DNA from: Balneolaceae bacterium
Lineage (GTDB): Bacteria > Bacteroidota > Rhodothermia > Balneolales > Balneolaceae
Direction: 5' to 3'
DNA length: 64,000 bases
Assembly: GCA_017643365.1 (NCBI GenBank)
Contig: JAEPNO010000011.1
Coordinates: forward strand, 62,001 to 126,000
In this document: positions 18,300 through 27,091 of the stretch, one piece after another
Numbering within the stretch: position 1 is the first letter of the stretch
Layout of the letters: the number at the start of each line of letters is the position of its first letter
Notes under the pieces: model-generated
What the model saw: the letters and a program-made list of their open reading frames with translations, nothing else
Database searches by the model: none
Told to the model about the DNA's origin: nothing
Program-made: the position numbers and the translations under genes

Positions 18300-21032
18300 A
18301 TGGGTTGTATGCTACAATCAAGAGTATTAAAGTTAATCAACATAGTATCGTCTCTGCTTCTTTTCTGGACTCTCTTCGGAATGAGCTATGCACAAACTAC
18401 ATTGCTCCCCGGCGATCTTGTTGTGGTTACTACCAATATATCTACGAATGAGCTAGAACTGATCCCCCTGATCGATATTGAGGAAGGTACAATGATCGAA
18501 TTAAAAGGCTCAGGGGTTGATGGTGGTTTCGAATCAAATGTTATCACATTTATTGCAGATGTTAACAAAGGGCAACGATTAGTTGTATCCAATGCCGAAA
18601 GCGATGTAATAACGAAATCAAAAACACTTGATATCGCATCAGAAAAAGGGGTGATCACATTCTCGCAACCGGATGAAGGTATTAACCGATTGCTTCTTGG
18701 CTTATCGTGGGGGAACTATCAAACATCCGTTCCTTTTCCATTGGCTAAGGATTCCTTTCTACCATTTTTGCGTTTTGGTGATGGAATGAATTTCCAGTAT
18801 CACCTGAAAAACGGGGCAAGCGGAACTACTACCATGCTGGTAAATATGATTGTGAATCCGGCCAATTGGCGTACTTCAGATAAAGCATTTGGGAGTTTTC
18901 AAACTTCATTACGTATTCTTTCAGGACCTGTGATTGTTTTTGATCAGAATGTGTCGACAGTTGCAGAGAGCGACAGTATTAGGCTGAATGTTGCTATTTA
19001 TGAGCATGATGGATCAAAGCTTACAGTGGATGCAAAATTTCATCAAGGATTCAGTACCGCCGATACGAACGACGTAAATCGCTTTAAAACATACACCTTC
19101 AATTTTACGGGTTTAATAGGCGATGCGGTATACGAAAAAGTAATTCCGCTTAACGATGACAATATTTATGAGGGTAGAGAAACTGCATTTTTTGAATTAG
19201 GAAACCTCACTGCCGGACAATTTGGCGATTTTATAAGTCATGCTGCTTTTATTCGAGATAATGAAATACCGGACGTTAACATTGCTATTGCAGAACACAC
19301 CGAAAGTACATTGCCGGCTTTCACGTTTATCAATAACGAACGTGTTTATGTGGATGTAAGTGGTTGGTTGTTGAAATTTGGTGATCAGGAAGTAGAGTTA
19401 ACTGACGTATTGGAAATTGCGCCATTCGAACAAAGAACTATAATTCTTGAAGAGTTTATCAAAAAAGAAGAGGTGGAGTATTTCGAGAGATTGCGCGATA
19501 AAAAAGTAAGTGTGCTAACCGATGAAGGTATATTGATTAAGGAATTAACTTTCGAATTACCTAAAACCATTGTTCAACTCAATCCTAAAGAAAAGGTAAA
19601 AAGGCAGATTGATGTTGATTTGAGTAATGCAAAAACCGATCGATCAACGACCACAGATGTTGGTTCACCAAACATACCTAAAATTGCTACTGTAAATGAC
19701 TCGGTTCAAGTGATTGAAAAAGGATGGAAGCCATTTAAAGACAACATAGCATCAGCAGAATTGCAATTACTCTTTTGGGATGAAAGGCAGCAGCTTTTTA
19801 GAGAAATAACAGACTCTAATCAGGATTCTGTAAATAACATTGGAGCCATCTATTTCTATGATTCAGAACTCATGCACGATGCTCAGCTAGAGCTATTTGA
19901 AGACACCACTGTTCAAGCTGGGAATTTGTTATCACAATCAGATTGGATGATAACAGTATCGGCTACGGATAAGAATGAGGATGAAGTAGTGAATGGAGCT
20001 GAAGGATGGAATTTGATTCAAAATAAATCTGGATTAAACATTTCAGTTTCATCATTGATTGCAGCTTTAGATGATCATTTAGGAGCAGGAGCAATCAACC
20101 CATATATTTTTGATTGGCAACTATCTCAAAACAGCCTTAAAAAAGGTTCAGATGTAATTACTGCGGATGCACTTTTCTGGATTAAAGCAGATTCACTGTT
20201 TGATCGAACAGAAGTAGTTATTTCGACTGAACAACTATCGCAAACGACGCCCGAAGTGATTATCGAAGACGAACCGGTATCGATGTTATCACTATTATTG
20301 TATAACGATGCAACCTCACAACATTCTGAAATTTACTTATTTGATAGCGAGAGCGAATTAAAGAAAAGCGTTCCAAATCCAGCAATCGATTTACCGGAAA
20401 ATTCGATAATACCTCAGAATCTTAAGTTTGGGTTACAATCAGAAAGCCAATGGTTTAGTCGGCTGAATTTGAGTTATTCTACCGACGCTTTGTATGCAAT
20501 TCCCATTGGGTTGAGGGATTCTGTTTCGAATAAAATGACTTTAGAAGTAAGCGAATGGAACCTTGAAGGTGGCTGGCAAGTATTTATTGAAGACATCGAA
20601 ACCGAAGAGATCGCCGAATTATTGCCGGGAGTAGGATTCAGTTTTGAGTATGTCGCTTCAAACAATGATGTTGATACAGAATCAGAATCGAATGAAGATG
20701 GTATCAACCAAAGGTATCGATTACTACTAGTTCCGCCCGGTGTAGAATTGTTGGATGAAGCCATCCCCGAGCAAATTGAGTTATTCCAAAATTATCCGAA
20801 TCCATTTAATCCGGCTACCACAATCTCGTTTTATCTGCCGGAACCGGTTGAGGTGTCGCTATCGATATTTAACGTTGTGGGGCAACCTGTTGTAACCTTA
20901 ACAAAAGGTGTTTTAAATGCCGGGGAACATCATTTTGAATGGAACGCTACTGGTTATCCAAGCGGTATGTATATATATCAACTGGAAGTTGGTACTAAGG
21001 TACTAACTCGAAAAATGACTTTGGTAAAATAG
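18300..21032 (+). CDS. Large secreted surface protein with Calx-beta-like domain and C-terminal sorting tail
   Basis: About 910 aa. A TTG lies at 18294; ATG at 18300 or 18309 is more likely, the latter giving MLQSRVLKLINIVSSLLLFW...SYAQ, a good signal peptide. After an N-terminal beta region, residues about 215-325 resemble a Calx-beta motif (YEGRETAFFELGNL, then AAFIRDNEIPDV). A middle region of unknown fold is very rich in Glu, Asp and Ser. The last 85 residues are a secretion-tail domain (ELFQNYPNPFNPATTISF, then GVLNAGEHHFEWNATGYPSG and ending MTLVK), which in FCB bacteria marks type IX-like secretion to the cell surface. Function unknown; adhesion or matrix binding is plausible. Confidence 0.8.
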   Translation: MGCMLQSRVLKLINIVSSLLLFWTLFGMSYAQTTLLPGDLVVVTTNISTNELELIPLIDIEEGTMIELKGSGVDGGFESNVITFIADVNKGQRLVVSNAESDVITKSKTLDIASEKGVITFSQPDEGINRLLLGLSWGNYQTSVPFPLAKDSFLPFLRFGDGMNFQYHLKNGASGTTTMLVNMIVNPANWRTSDKAFGSFQTSLRILSGPVIVFDQNVSTVAESDSIRLNVAIYEHDGSKLTVDAKFHQGFSTADTNDVNRFKTYTFNFTGLIGDAVYEKVIPLNDDNIYEGRETAFFELGNLTAGQFGDFISHAAFIRDNEIPDVNIAIAEHTESTLPAFTFINNERVYVDVSGWLLKFGDQEVELTDVLEIAPFEQRTIILEEFIKKEEVEYFERLRDKKVSVLTDEGILIKELTFELPKTIVQLNPKEKVKRQIDVDLSNAKTDRSTTTDVGSPNIPKIATVNDSVQVIEKGWKPFKDNIASAELQLLFWDERQQLFREITDSNQDSVNNIGAIYFYDSELMHDAQLELFEDTTVQAGNLLSQSDWMITVSATDKNEDEVVNGAEGWNLIQNKSGLNISVSSLIAALDDHLGAGAINPYIFDWQLSQNSLKKGSDVITADALFWIKADSLFDRTEVVISTEQLSQTTPEVIIEDEPVSMLSLLLYNDATSQHSEIYLFDSESELKKSVPNPAIDLPENSIIPQNLKFGLQSESQWFSRLNLSYSTDALYAIPIGLRDSVSNKMTLEVSEWNLEGGWQVFIEDIETEEIAELLPGVGFSFEYVASNNDVDTESESNEDGINQRYRLLLVPPGVELLDEAIPEQIELFQNYPNPFNPATTISFYLPEPVEVSLSIFNVVGQPVVTLTKGVLNAGEHHFEWNATGYPSGMYIYQLEVGTKVLTRKMTLVK

Positions 21033-21077
21033 CTTAACCTAAATACAAACAATTAAATACAGAATTACGCTTCTGAA

Positions 21078-21896
21078 ATGAACTCAAAAAATATTCAAGG
21101 GGTAGACGTTCCCGAAATTGGACTAGGAACCTTTAAACTAATTGGAAAGACTTGCGAACAAGTTGTAAAAATGGCGTTAAACATGGGGTATCGCCATATT
21201 GATACCGCTCAGGTATACAAAAACGAAAGAGAGGTGGGCAACGCCATTAAAGCTGCTCATATTGATCGAAACGAGTTATTCCTTACAACCAAAATTGATC
21301 GAATTAACTTAGATCCGGATAAACTGCTCAAATCTATGGAGAGAAGTTTGCAGGATTTAGATGTAGCCTATGTTGATTTATTATTGATCCATTGGCCGAA
21401 TCCTGATTTCGATCTGGAAAAAGCCATTGAAGCGTTGTTAACTTTACGCGATCAAGGTAAAGCACTGAATATTGGTGTGAGTAATTTCCCAATGAAATTA
21501 CTTAAGGAAGTAAATGAAGAGTTTGCAGCACCGATATTTGCTAATCAAGTTGAATATCATCCACTTTTAGGGCAGTTTGATTTATTGGATTATGCCGCCG
21601 AGCACGATTTGATGGTTACAGCTTATAGTCCACTTGGGCAAGGACAAATGCTTGAAAATGAGCTGCTGCAGGATTTGGGTGAGAAATATGGGAAGTCGCC
21701 TGCGCAAATTGCACTTCGTTGGTTGATTGAGCAAGAACAAGTTACCGTGATCCCTAAAGCGTCCTCAAAAGAGCATCTAGAAGCGAATATCGATATCTAC
21801 GATTTTGTGTTAGATGATGATGATTTTTACGCCATTGATGATCTACAAAAAGACCACCGAATCGTGAATCCGGATTTTGCCCCTGAATGGGATTAG
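21078..21896 (+). CDS. Aldo/keto reductase
   Basis: 272 aa NADPH-dependent oxidoreductase with a TIM-barrel fold, close to the 2,5-diketo-D-gluconate reductase / methylglyoxal reductase group. The catalytic tetrad is visible: Asp42 and Tyr47 in GYRHIDTAQVYKNE, Lys72 in LTTKID, His105 in LLLIHWPN. The family signature NIGVSNF and the cofactor site VIPKASSKEHLEANI are present. The physiological substrate cannot be read from sequence; detoxification of aldehydes is the usual role. The stop overlaps the convergent thioesterase gene by 4 nt. Confidence 0.93.
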   Translation: MNSKNIQGVDVPEIGLGTFKLIGKTCEQVVKMALNMGYRHIDTAQVYKNEREVGNAIKAAHIDRNELFLTTKIDRINLDPDKLLKSMERSLQDLDVAYVDLLLIHWPNPDFDLEKAIEALLTLRDQGKALNIGVSNFPMKLLKEVNEEFAAPIFANQVEYHPLLGQFDLLDYAAEHDLMVTAYSPLGQGQMLENELLQDLGEKYGKSPAQIALRWLIEQEQVTVIPKASSKEHLEANIDIYDFVLDDDDFYAIDDLQKDHRIVNPDFAPEWD

Positions 21897-22633
21897 TTCT
21901 TGTCGAGCACGCCTTCAGCTAAAGCGATTACATTACCGGCCTCGTTGGTGATTTTGAATTGAAGCTTATGGTTGTCTTCTTGTATAAAGGAAGCGGTTAA
22001 CCGGTCATCGACAAAGGTTTCCATCATAAAAATCAGATCAATGTTTGTGAGTCGTTGAACTTGATCTTGGGTGATGGTTTCAAGCATCCATTCCATATAT
22101 CGAACATTATTAACGTGATTATTCATGTCTAAATCTGATCGCCGAACAATTATTTCTTTGGCCTGATCAATTTGGGCATCATCGAACGGACGGATTCGAT
22201 TCGATTTTACTTCTGTAACATGTGGGCGATCGTTGAGCCTGGTATCAAGTACTGCTTGCGGAATTCGGGTTGGTCGCCGAGTTTCGATATTCATTACCAT
22301 CCAATAGCTTAAGCAATGCCCAAGTTCATTTCCGTTGCTATCTAAAAGCCGGTAATTTCGATAAGCACGAACTGCGTCACCCGCTGCAGGCCAAGTTTCC
22401 ACGGTAATCGTATCACGCCATTTTGCCTCACCCGAAACATGAATATCCATTCGATGCAGCACCCAGGTTAAATTCTGCTCGTGCATGTCGGTAATGTCGA
22501 AATTCAAATCCTTGGCATTATTCCCGGCAACTTCCTGAAAGAAATTGCAAATGGAAGGAAGCGATAAGGTCCCCGTGGTATCAACTTCGTTTGCTCGAAT
22601 AGTAAATTGCTCGGTGTGGAAGGTGTTTTCCAT
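21893..22633 (-). CDS. Acyl-ACP thioesterase (FatA/FatB-like)
   Basis: 246 aa from MENTFHTEQFTIRANEVD. The frame extends to 22729, but the first 32 residues (MILKAPPLFFPIF...) are not family-like, so 22633 is preferred. Double hot-dog thioesterase that releases fatty acids from acyl-ACP: N-terminal hot dog with GTLSLPSICNFFQEVAGNNA and TWVLHRMDI, then RRSDLDMNNHVNNVRYMEWMLE, which contains the catalytic Asn-His (N-x-H-V-N-N) region of plant-type acyl-ACP thioesterases. It acts in the cytoplasm on fatty-acid synthesis products. Confidence 0.88.
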   Translation of the reverse strand: MENTFHTEQFTIRANEVDTTGTLSLPSICNFFQEVAGNNAKDLNFDITDMHEQNLTWVLHRMDIHVSGEAKWRDTITVETWPAAGDAVRAYRNYRLLDSNGNELGHCLSYWMVMNIETRRPTRIPQAVLDTRLNDRPHVTEVKSNRIRPFDDAQIDQAKEIIVRRSDLDMNNHVNNVRYMEWMLETITQDQVQRLTNIDLIFMMETFVDDRLTASFIQEDNHKLQFKITNEAGNVIALAEGVLDKN

Positions 22634-22732
22634 TTTTTGATTGTATGGCTCGATTCTAATTTCTTGCGAAGGATGATTAGATCCGGATGAGAATATAGGG
22701 AAAAAAAGTGGCGGTGCTTTTAATATCACCTA

Positions 22733-22785
22733 CAGTACAGACGTAGCATGCTACGTCTGTACTGAATCATGCTACGTCTGTACTG
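22733..22785. repeat. REP-type palindromes upstream of RAYT 1
   Basis: 22733-22764 is a perfect 32-bp palindrome with half-site CAGTACAGACGTAGCA and centre GCATGC. A further partial copy follows (CATGCTACGTCTGTACTG, ending 22785). The arrangement CAGTA plus hairpin is the same as in the REPs at 23180-24000 and 63601-63770, placing it in the RAYT repeat family. It ends about 90 nt before the transposase start. Confidence 0.8.
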
Positions 22786-22872
22786 ATGGATGCCATGTTA
22801 AAACGATTTGCTTGATGAGTATTGAATTATCATTCCATGGATTTTTCAAATAGATTATTGTTTATTTGTAAG

Positions 22873-23481
22873 ATGAATTCAAATAAGGGGAAATATAGAG
22901 CGGATAGCCATAGAGCAGATTGGTGGGATTATTCTGTTGCCGCAGCCTATTTCATTACAATATGCACGAAAAATATGCAGCATTTTTTCGGTTCGATTGA
23001 TAGTGATTTATTACAAGTGAATCATCAATTGTCGGAGATTGGTGAGATTGCGCAAAATGAATGGATAAAAACACCAGATATCAGATCTGATATGAATCTG
23101 TTTTTAGGTGAATTTGTGGTGATGCCCAATCATTTTCATGCCATAATATGTATTGGCAGCAATCAATTTAATGTTAATTCCAGTAGAGACACGATGCCTC
23201 GTGTCGAGAATAGTGAATTAAAGAACAATTCAGGCAATGTCGCGAAGCATCGCGACGGTACTGGAAATCAAAAGCGGTTTGGTGCACAATCAAAAAATTT
23301 AGCATCTATAATTAGAGGTTATAAATCATCCGTTACAAAAAAAGCCCGACAATTAAACCCGGACTTTGCATGGCAGGCGAATTATTACGATCGCATTATT
23401 CGAAATGAATATGAATACGAACGCATTGCAGAATATATTCAGAATAATCCCATGAATTGGGGCAAGGATAAATTTAGATAG
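22873..23481 (+). CDS. REP-associated tyrosine transposase (RAYT 1) with REP DNA inside the ORF
   Basis: 202 aa, Y1 transposase of the IS200/IS605-like HUH superfamily. I start at ATG 22873 (MNSNKGKYRADSHRADWW); the frame upstream begins only with TTG. The core is AAYFITICTKN, the HUH motif MPNHFHAI (His87, His89), the RAYT-specific NLASIIRGYKSSVT, and the catalytic tyrosine in NYYDRIIRNE (Tyr171/172), ending IQNNPMNWGKDKF. Such enzymes nick and join REP hairpins in single-stranded DNA. The linker between the HUH motif and SIIRGYK (residues about 103-131) is encoded by two inverted REP hairpins (23180-23264), so the gene carries its probable substrate within its coding sequence. Confidence 0.9.
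   Translation: MNSNKGKYRADSHRADWWDYSVAAAYFITICTKNMQHFFGSIDSDLLQVNHQLSEIGEIAQNEWIKTPDIRSDMNLFLGEFVVMPNHFHAIICIGSNQFNVNSSRDTMPRVENSELKNNSGNVAKHRDGTGNQKRFGAQSKNLASIIRGYKSSVTKKARQLNPDFAWQANYYDRIIRNEYEYERIAEYIQNNPMNWGKDKFR
23180..23264. repeat. Inverted REP pair embedded in the RAYT 1 coding sequence
   Basis: Plus orientation: CCAGTAGA then hairpin arms GACACGA (23188-23194) and TCGTGTC (23199-23205) around loop TGCC. Minus orientation: hairpin arms GTCGCGA (23239-23245) and TCGCGAC (23250-23256) followed by GGTACTGG (23257-23264), so on the minus strand it also begins CCAGTA. Each has the conserved 5' tag plus hairpin organisation of classical REPs (GTAG tetranucleotide plus stem), arranged tail to tail as in a BIME. 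The frame is open through both. Confidence 0.85.
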
Positions 23482-23510
23482 TGGTTACCAATAAAACATA
23501 GATATTCAAT

Positions 23511-23816
23511 AATTCCAGTAGAGACACGATGCCTCGTGTCGAAAAAAGTGAAATAGCAAACAATTCAGGCAATGTTGCGAAGCATCGCGACGATACTGGA
23601 AATCAAAAGCGGTTTGGTGCACAATCAAAAAATTTAGCATCGATTATCAGAGGATATAAATCATCCGTAACGATGAAAGTGCGACAATTAAACCCAGATT
23701 TTGCATGTCAAGCGAATTATTACGATCGCATTATTCGAAATGAATATGAATACGAACGCATTGCAGAATACATTCAGAATAACCCCATGAATTGGGGCAA
23801 AGATAAATTTAGATAA
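23511..23816 (+). pseudogene. 3' fragment of RAYT 1 (duplicated remnant)
   Basis: The frame from ATG 23529 (95 aa, MPRVEKSEIANNSGNVAKHR to the end) repeats the C-terminal half of RAYT 1, including SIIRGYKSSVT and NYYDRIIRNE but lacking the HUH motif, so it cannot be an active transposase on its own. The apparent start is the ATG inside the REP hairpin (CACGATGCCTC). The frame has stayed open, meaning the duplication is recent or the fragment is used. Confidence 0.85.
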
Positions 23817-23850
23817 AGGTTACTGATAAACAATAGTTATTAGAAAAGCC

Positions 23851-24000
23851 CCAGTAGAGACACGATGCCTCGTGTCGAAAAATTAAATAGAAAAACAGCG
23901 CCAATTGTCAATTATTCGAGTAAAGACACGATGCCTCGTGTCGAAAAAGTGAATTAACGAGCAATTCAGGCAACGTCGCGAAGCATCGCGACGATACTGG
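23851..24000. repeat. Further REP copies downstream of the RAYT fragment
   Basis: Plus-orientation REP at 23851-23876 (CCAGTAGAGACACGA, loop TGCC), a variant at 23918-23942 (GAGTAAAGACACGA...), and a minus-orientation REP at 23975-24000 ending CGATACTGG. Right after it, ATACGCCTGTACTGA (about 24004) is half of the other hairpin family seen near RAYT 2. Over 23180-24000 I count four plus- and three minus-orientation REPs. Confidence 0.8.
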
Positions 24001-24061
24001 AAATACGCCTGTACTGATTCATGCTTCGCCATTACAGAAGCATAAATTCAATCAGGGCAAT

Positions 24062-27000
24062 TTATTTCTTTATCTCCGACATCACACCTACACGCTGGCG
24101 CCAGATTTTGATATCATCGAGGATGATGTAAATGGACGGAAGTACGATTAAGGTTACGATCGTACTGAAAGTCAATCCACCTACAATCGCTCTGGCCATT
24201 GGGAAATAGGGAGGACCATCGCCACCAATTTGCGTGGTTCCGATACACAATGGAATTAATCCAAGAACGGTTGTAGCTGCTGTCATCAAAATTGGACGCA
24301 TACGATCTTTACCACCTTGAATCACAGCTTCGCGACGGCTTAACCCTTCGCTGCGTAAATGCAGGATGTGATCAATCAACACAATTCCATTATTTACCAC
24401 AATGCCCATCAGGATTAGAATTCCGATTATTGCCATTAAATCGAAGGTGGTTCCGGTGATGAAAAAGAACCAGAAAATCCCAACCACACCATACAAAATA
24501 CAAGTAAGTATGCTAGTTGGATAAATAAGTGATTCGAACAGAGATGCCATCACTAAGTAAATTAAAAAGAAAGCAACGGCGAGATTGAAGAGCATTACAT
24601 TCAGTGCTTCGGCGTCGTCGTTAAAACTACGGCCATAGCCCCAGCCATAACCGGCCGGATAAACCATTTGATCCATCACTTGAGCGATTAGTGGTCGAGC
24701 TTCGTCCATGGGTAAACCGTCTAGATTTACAGAAATACCGAGTGAGGTTTTTCGATTCTCACGGAAGATTCTACCCGGACCTTTTGTTTCTTCGAAAGCC
24801 GCAACATTTGATAATTTGATACTTTGGTTGTTGCCAATGCTGATTGGTAACTCGCGTAAATCCTCTACTGATTGTCGGTCGGCATTTTGGAGGGCAAGTA
24901 CCACATCAATTTCAGATTGCTCGCCACGAATTCGGCGTAAATTCATTCCACGAACCGAACTTGAAACCGTTTGAGCGATTGCGGTTGAGGTAAGTCCGTA
25001 ATTTCGGGCTCGTTCATGATCGATGGTAAGTCGAACTTCGTCGCGACCCATTTCAGCATCCGATTTCACATCCGATAAGCCATCAATCTGATTAAGTCTC
25101 CATTCAACTTGTTCGGCTAATTCCTCTAGCACATCCATCGATTCGCCGTGCACAAACACTTTTACCGCTTCGCCACTGTTGCGATTTCGAAACTCGAAAC
25201 TTGGCTCACCAATGGTAACCAACGGTAAGTTTTCTTCGATTTCCTTCTTGATAGTTGGAACCGACTTTTCGGCATCTTCTTCGGCGATCAAAATGATGGT
25301 AGAGTTTGCAAACTCAGGCTCGTAATACGTGTAAACCGATTCAATCTCAAACTTCTCCTGATTTTCGTACAAATAGTCCTCCACTTTGTCTACGGTTTCT
25401 TTAACCCGATCGAGGGTGTAGGAGGCATTTAGATTATACCGTAGCTGTAATTCTCGCTGTTCAACGCGTGGAAACATATCCACATTTATCATACCGGCAG
25501 GGATGATCACACTAAAAAACAGTAAAGTGATCCCAATGGTTGATATCCATCGGCGATCGATAAACCAGCCTAAAAATTTAGCATAAACATCAGCGAGTTT
25601 GTCGATAACAGTCCGCTTTCGAGTTTCAGGAACAGGAATTTTCGAAGTAAGCAATGGAATCACTGTGAGTGAAATCAGCAGAGAAGCGATCAGTGAGATA
25701 ATAATCGGCATACCGATGTAATACATGTATTGCTTGATGAAACTCTCGTTCACAATATTCGGCAAAAACACCACCACAGAAGTAAGGGTACCGGCGGTTA
25801 CTGCAATTCCTACCTCACGGGCACCTAGTATTGCAGATTTTTTACTACTCAAGCCTTTACGCTGATGGCGATGAATATTTTCTGTAACTACAACGGCGTT
25901 ATCAACAAGCATACCAACGGCAAGCATCAATCCCATCATGGAAAGGATATTAAGCGAAATGTTGAGGAAATAGAAAAATCCAAGGGTTACAATCAGTGAA
26001 AAGGGGACTGCTGTAGCCACAATCATGGTGGTACTAAACTGGCGAAGGAAGAAAAACAGCATGATTATTGATAATCCTGCACCTAAAATTCCGGCATTAA
26101 ACAATTCACGAAGCGAGCTTAAAATCCCTTCGGCTTGATTGTTCATTTCGAAAATTTTGATGCCTTGCATCTCGGGCAGTTTATTGATTTCATCAATTTC
26201 AGCAAGTACACGATCTACCGTAGCAACGGTATTGGCCGACGATTCTTTTACGATATCGAGACCAATGGCATATTTTTGATCTAAATGACGGGCATAATTT
26301 CGAACGGGTTCGGTGTATTGTACGTTGGCGATGTCTTTCATTCGGAGATTATTCTCGCCGATAATCAGATTTTCAATATCCTCAACGCCGGTAAGTTCAC
26401 CCATCGGACGTACATTATATCGAAGTCCGGCATCCGTAATTTTACCTGCAGATGTGGAGAAATTCGCACGTTGGAGCGTTTGAGTTAATGCACCCAAATC
26501 GATTCCATATGCCAACACTCGATCGTTGATCAATTCGATTCGGATTTCCTTTTTCTCTACACCGTAGAGAGTTACCTGTCCAACTCCATCGATGCGTTCG
26601 ATACGTTGTTTCAGGTTTCGATTCAGCAAATCATAAGCGTTGGATAAATCACGCTCACTCGAAATTCTGAGTTGTAAAGTGTTTCCACCGCCATCCTGAA
26701 ATTTGAAAATGTTGTAGTATTCAAAATCGTCGGGTAATTGATTTCGAACACTTTCGATTTTTTCCTTCATTTCGATGGCTTTTAAATCAATATCACTGCC
26801 TTGCTTAAAAATGACCTGAATGCCGCCATTATTTTCGCCCGCATTCGAGTTGATGCGATCTACCCCGGAAATAGTCGCCAGGACTTCTTCCATGGGCTTG
26901 ATCACCTGCTCCTCAATTTCTTCTGGCGAAGCATTAGGATAAGGAACCTGAACAAACGCCCCCGGAAATGTAATATCAGGGAAGTACTCAAGTGGCACCA

Positions 27001-27091
27001 AACGAGTGGCAATGAGCCCAACTACCACAAGGCTCACAAACACCATCATTGTGGTTACCGGGCGGCGGACAGACAGTTCGGTTAAGCTCAT
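24062..27091 (-). CDS. RND efflux permease (second of two)
   Basis: 1009 aa inner-membrane RND transporter of the AcrB/HAE1 group, driven by proton influx. It shows the SVRRPVTTMMVFVSLVVVGL first helix, two large periplasmic loops, and the central-helix motif GLMLAVGMLVDNAVVVTENIHRHQ, which holds the TM4 proton-relay Asp followed by Asn where AcrB has a second Asp. The TM10-11 region is GIVVNNGIVLIDHI. It overlaps the preceding permease gene by 4 nt (ATGA). Two different permeases with one adaptor suggest a heteromeric pump as in MdtBC. No TolC-like gene is present, so the outer-membrane channel is encoded elsewhere. Substrate unknown. Confidence 0.93.
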   Translation of the reverse strand: MSLTELSVRRPVTTMMVFVSLVVVGLIATRLVPLEYFPDITFPGAFVQVPYPNASPEEIEEQVIKPMEEVLATISGVDRINSNAGENNGGIQVIFKQGSDIDLKAIEMKEKIESVRNQLPDDFEYYNIFKFQDGGGNTLQLRISSERDLSNAYDLLNRNLKQRIERIDGVGQVTLYGVEKKEIRIELINDRVLAYGIDLGALTQTLQRANFSTSAGKITDAGLRYNVRPMGELTGVEDIENLIIGENNLRMKDIANVQYTEPVRNYARHLDQKYAIGLDIVKESSANTVATVDRVLAEIDEINKLPEMQGIKIFEMNNQAEGILSSLRELFNAGILGAGLSIIMLFFFLRQFSTTMIVATAVPFSLIVTLGFFYFLNISLNILSMMGLMLAVGMLVDNAVVVTENIHRHQRKGLSSKKSAILGAREVGIAVTAGTLTSVVVFLPNIVNESFIKQYMYYIGMPIIISLIASLLISLTVIPLLTSKIPVPETRKRTVIDKLADVYAKFLGWFIDRRWISTIGITLLFFSVIIPAGMINVDMFPRVEQRELQLRYNLNASYTLDRVKETVDKVEDYLYENQEKFEIESVYTYYEPEFANSTIILIAEEDAEKSVPTIKKEIEENLPLVTIGEPSFEFRNRNSGEAVKVFVHGESMDVLEELAEQVEWRLNQIDGLSDVKSDAEMGRDEVRLTIDHERARNYGLTSTAIAQTVSSSVRGMNLRRIRGEQSEIDVVLALQNADRQSVEDLRELPISIGNNQSIKLSNVAAFEETKGPGRIFRENRKTSLGISVNLDGLPMDEARPLIAQVMDQMVYPAGYGWGYGRSFNDDAEALNVMLFNLAVAFFLIYLVMASLFESLIYPTSILTCILYGVVGIFWFFFITGTTFDLMAIIGILILMGIVVNNGIVLIDHILHLRSEGLSRREAVIQGGKDRMRPILMTAATTVLGLIPLCIGTTQIGGDGPPYFPMARAIVGGLTFSTIVTLIVLPSIYIILDDIKIWRQRVGVMSEIKK

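Larger units (their letters stand above)
23176..23845 (+). repeat. Tandem duplication of a 335-bp unit (REP plus 3' end of RAYT 1)
   Basis: Copy 1 begins AATTCCAGTAGAGACACG at 23176 and copy 2 begins with the same bases at 23511, an offset of 335. The stop codons at 23481 and 23816 show the same offset, so the coding part has no net indel. The copies differ by scattered substitutions. The unit starts at the REP, so the junction is the REP itself. A third unit begins with its REP at 23851 (offset 336) but then lacks the transposase part. Confidence 0.9.

Noticed and set aside
22634-22729. 32-residue N-terminal extension of the acyl-ACP thioesterase
   Set aside because: The extension does not resemble the family, and the ATG at 22633 directly precedes the conserved domain.
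22822-22872. Upstream start of RAYT 1
   Set aside because: The frame begins with TTG and adds a non-conserved stretch; ATG 22873 gives a typical N-terminus.
23529-23816. Independent small gene of 95 codons
   Set aside because: It is a duplicated 3' end of the RAYT gene without the HUH motif, and its start codon is the ATG inside the REP hairpin.
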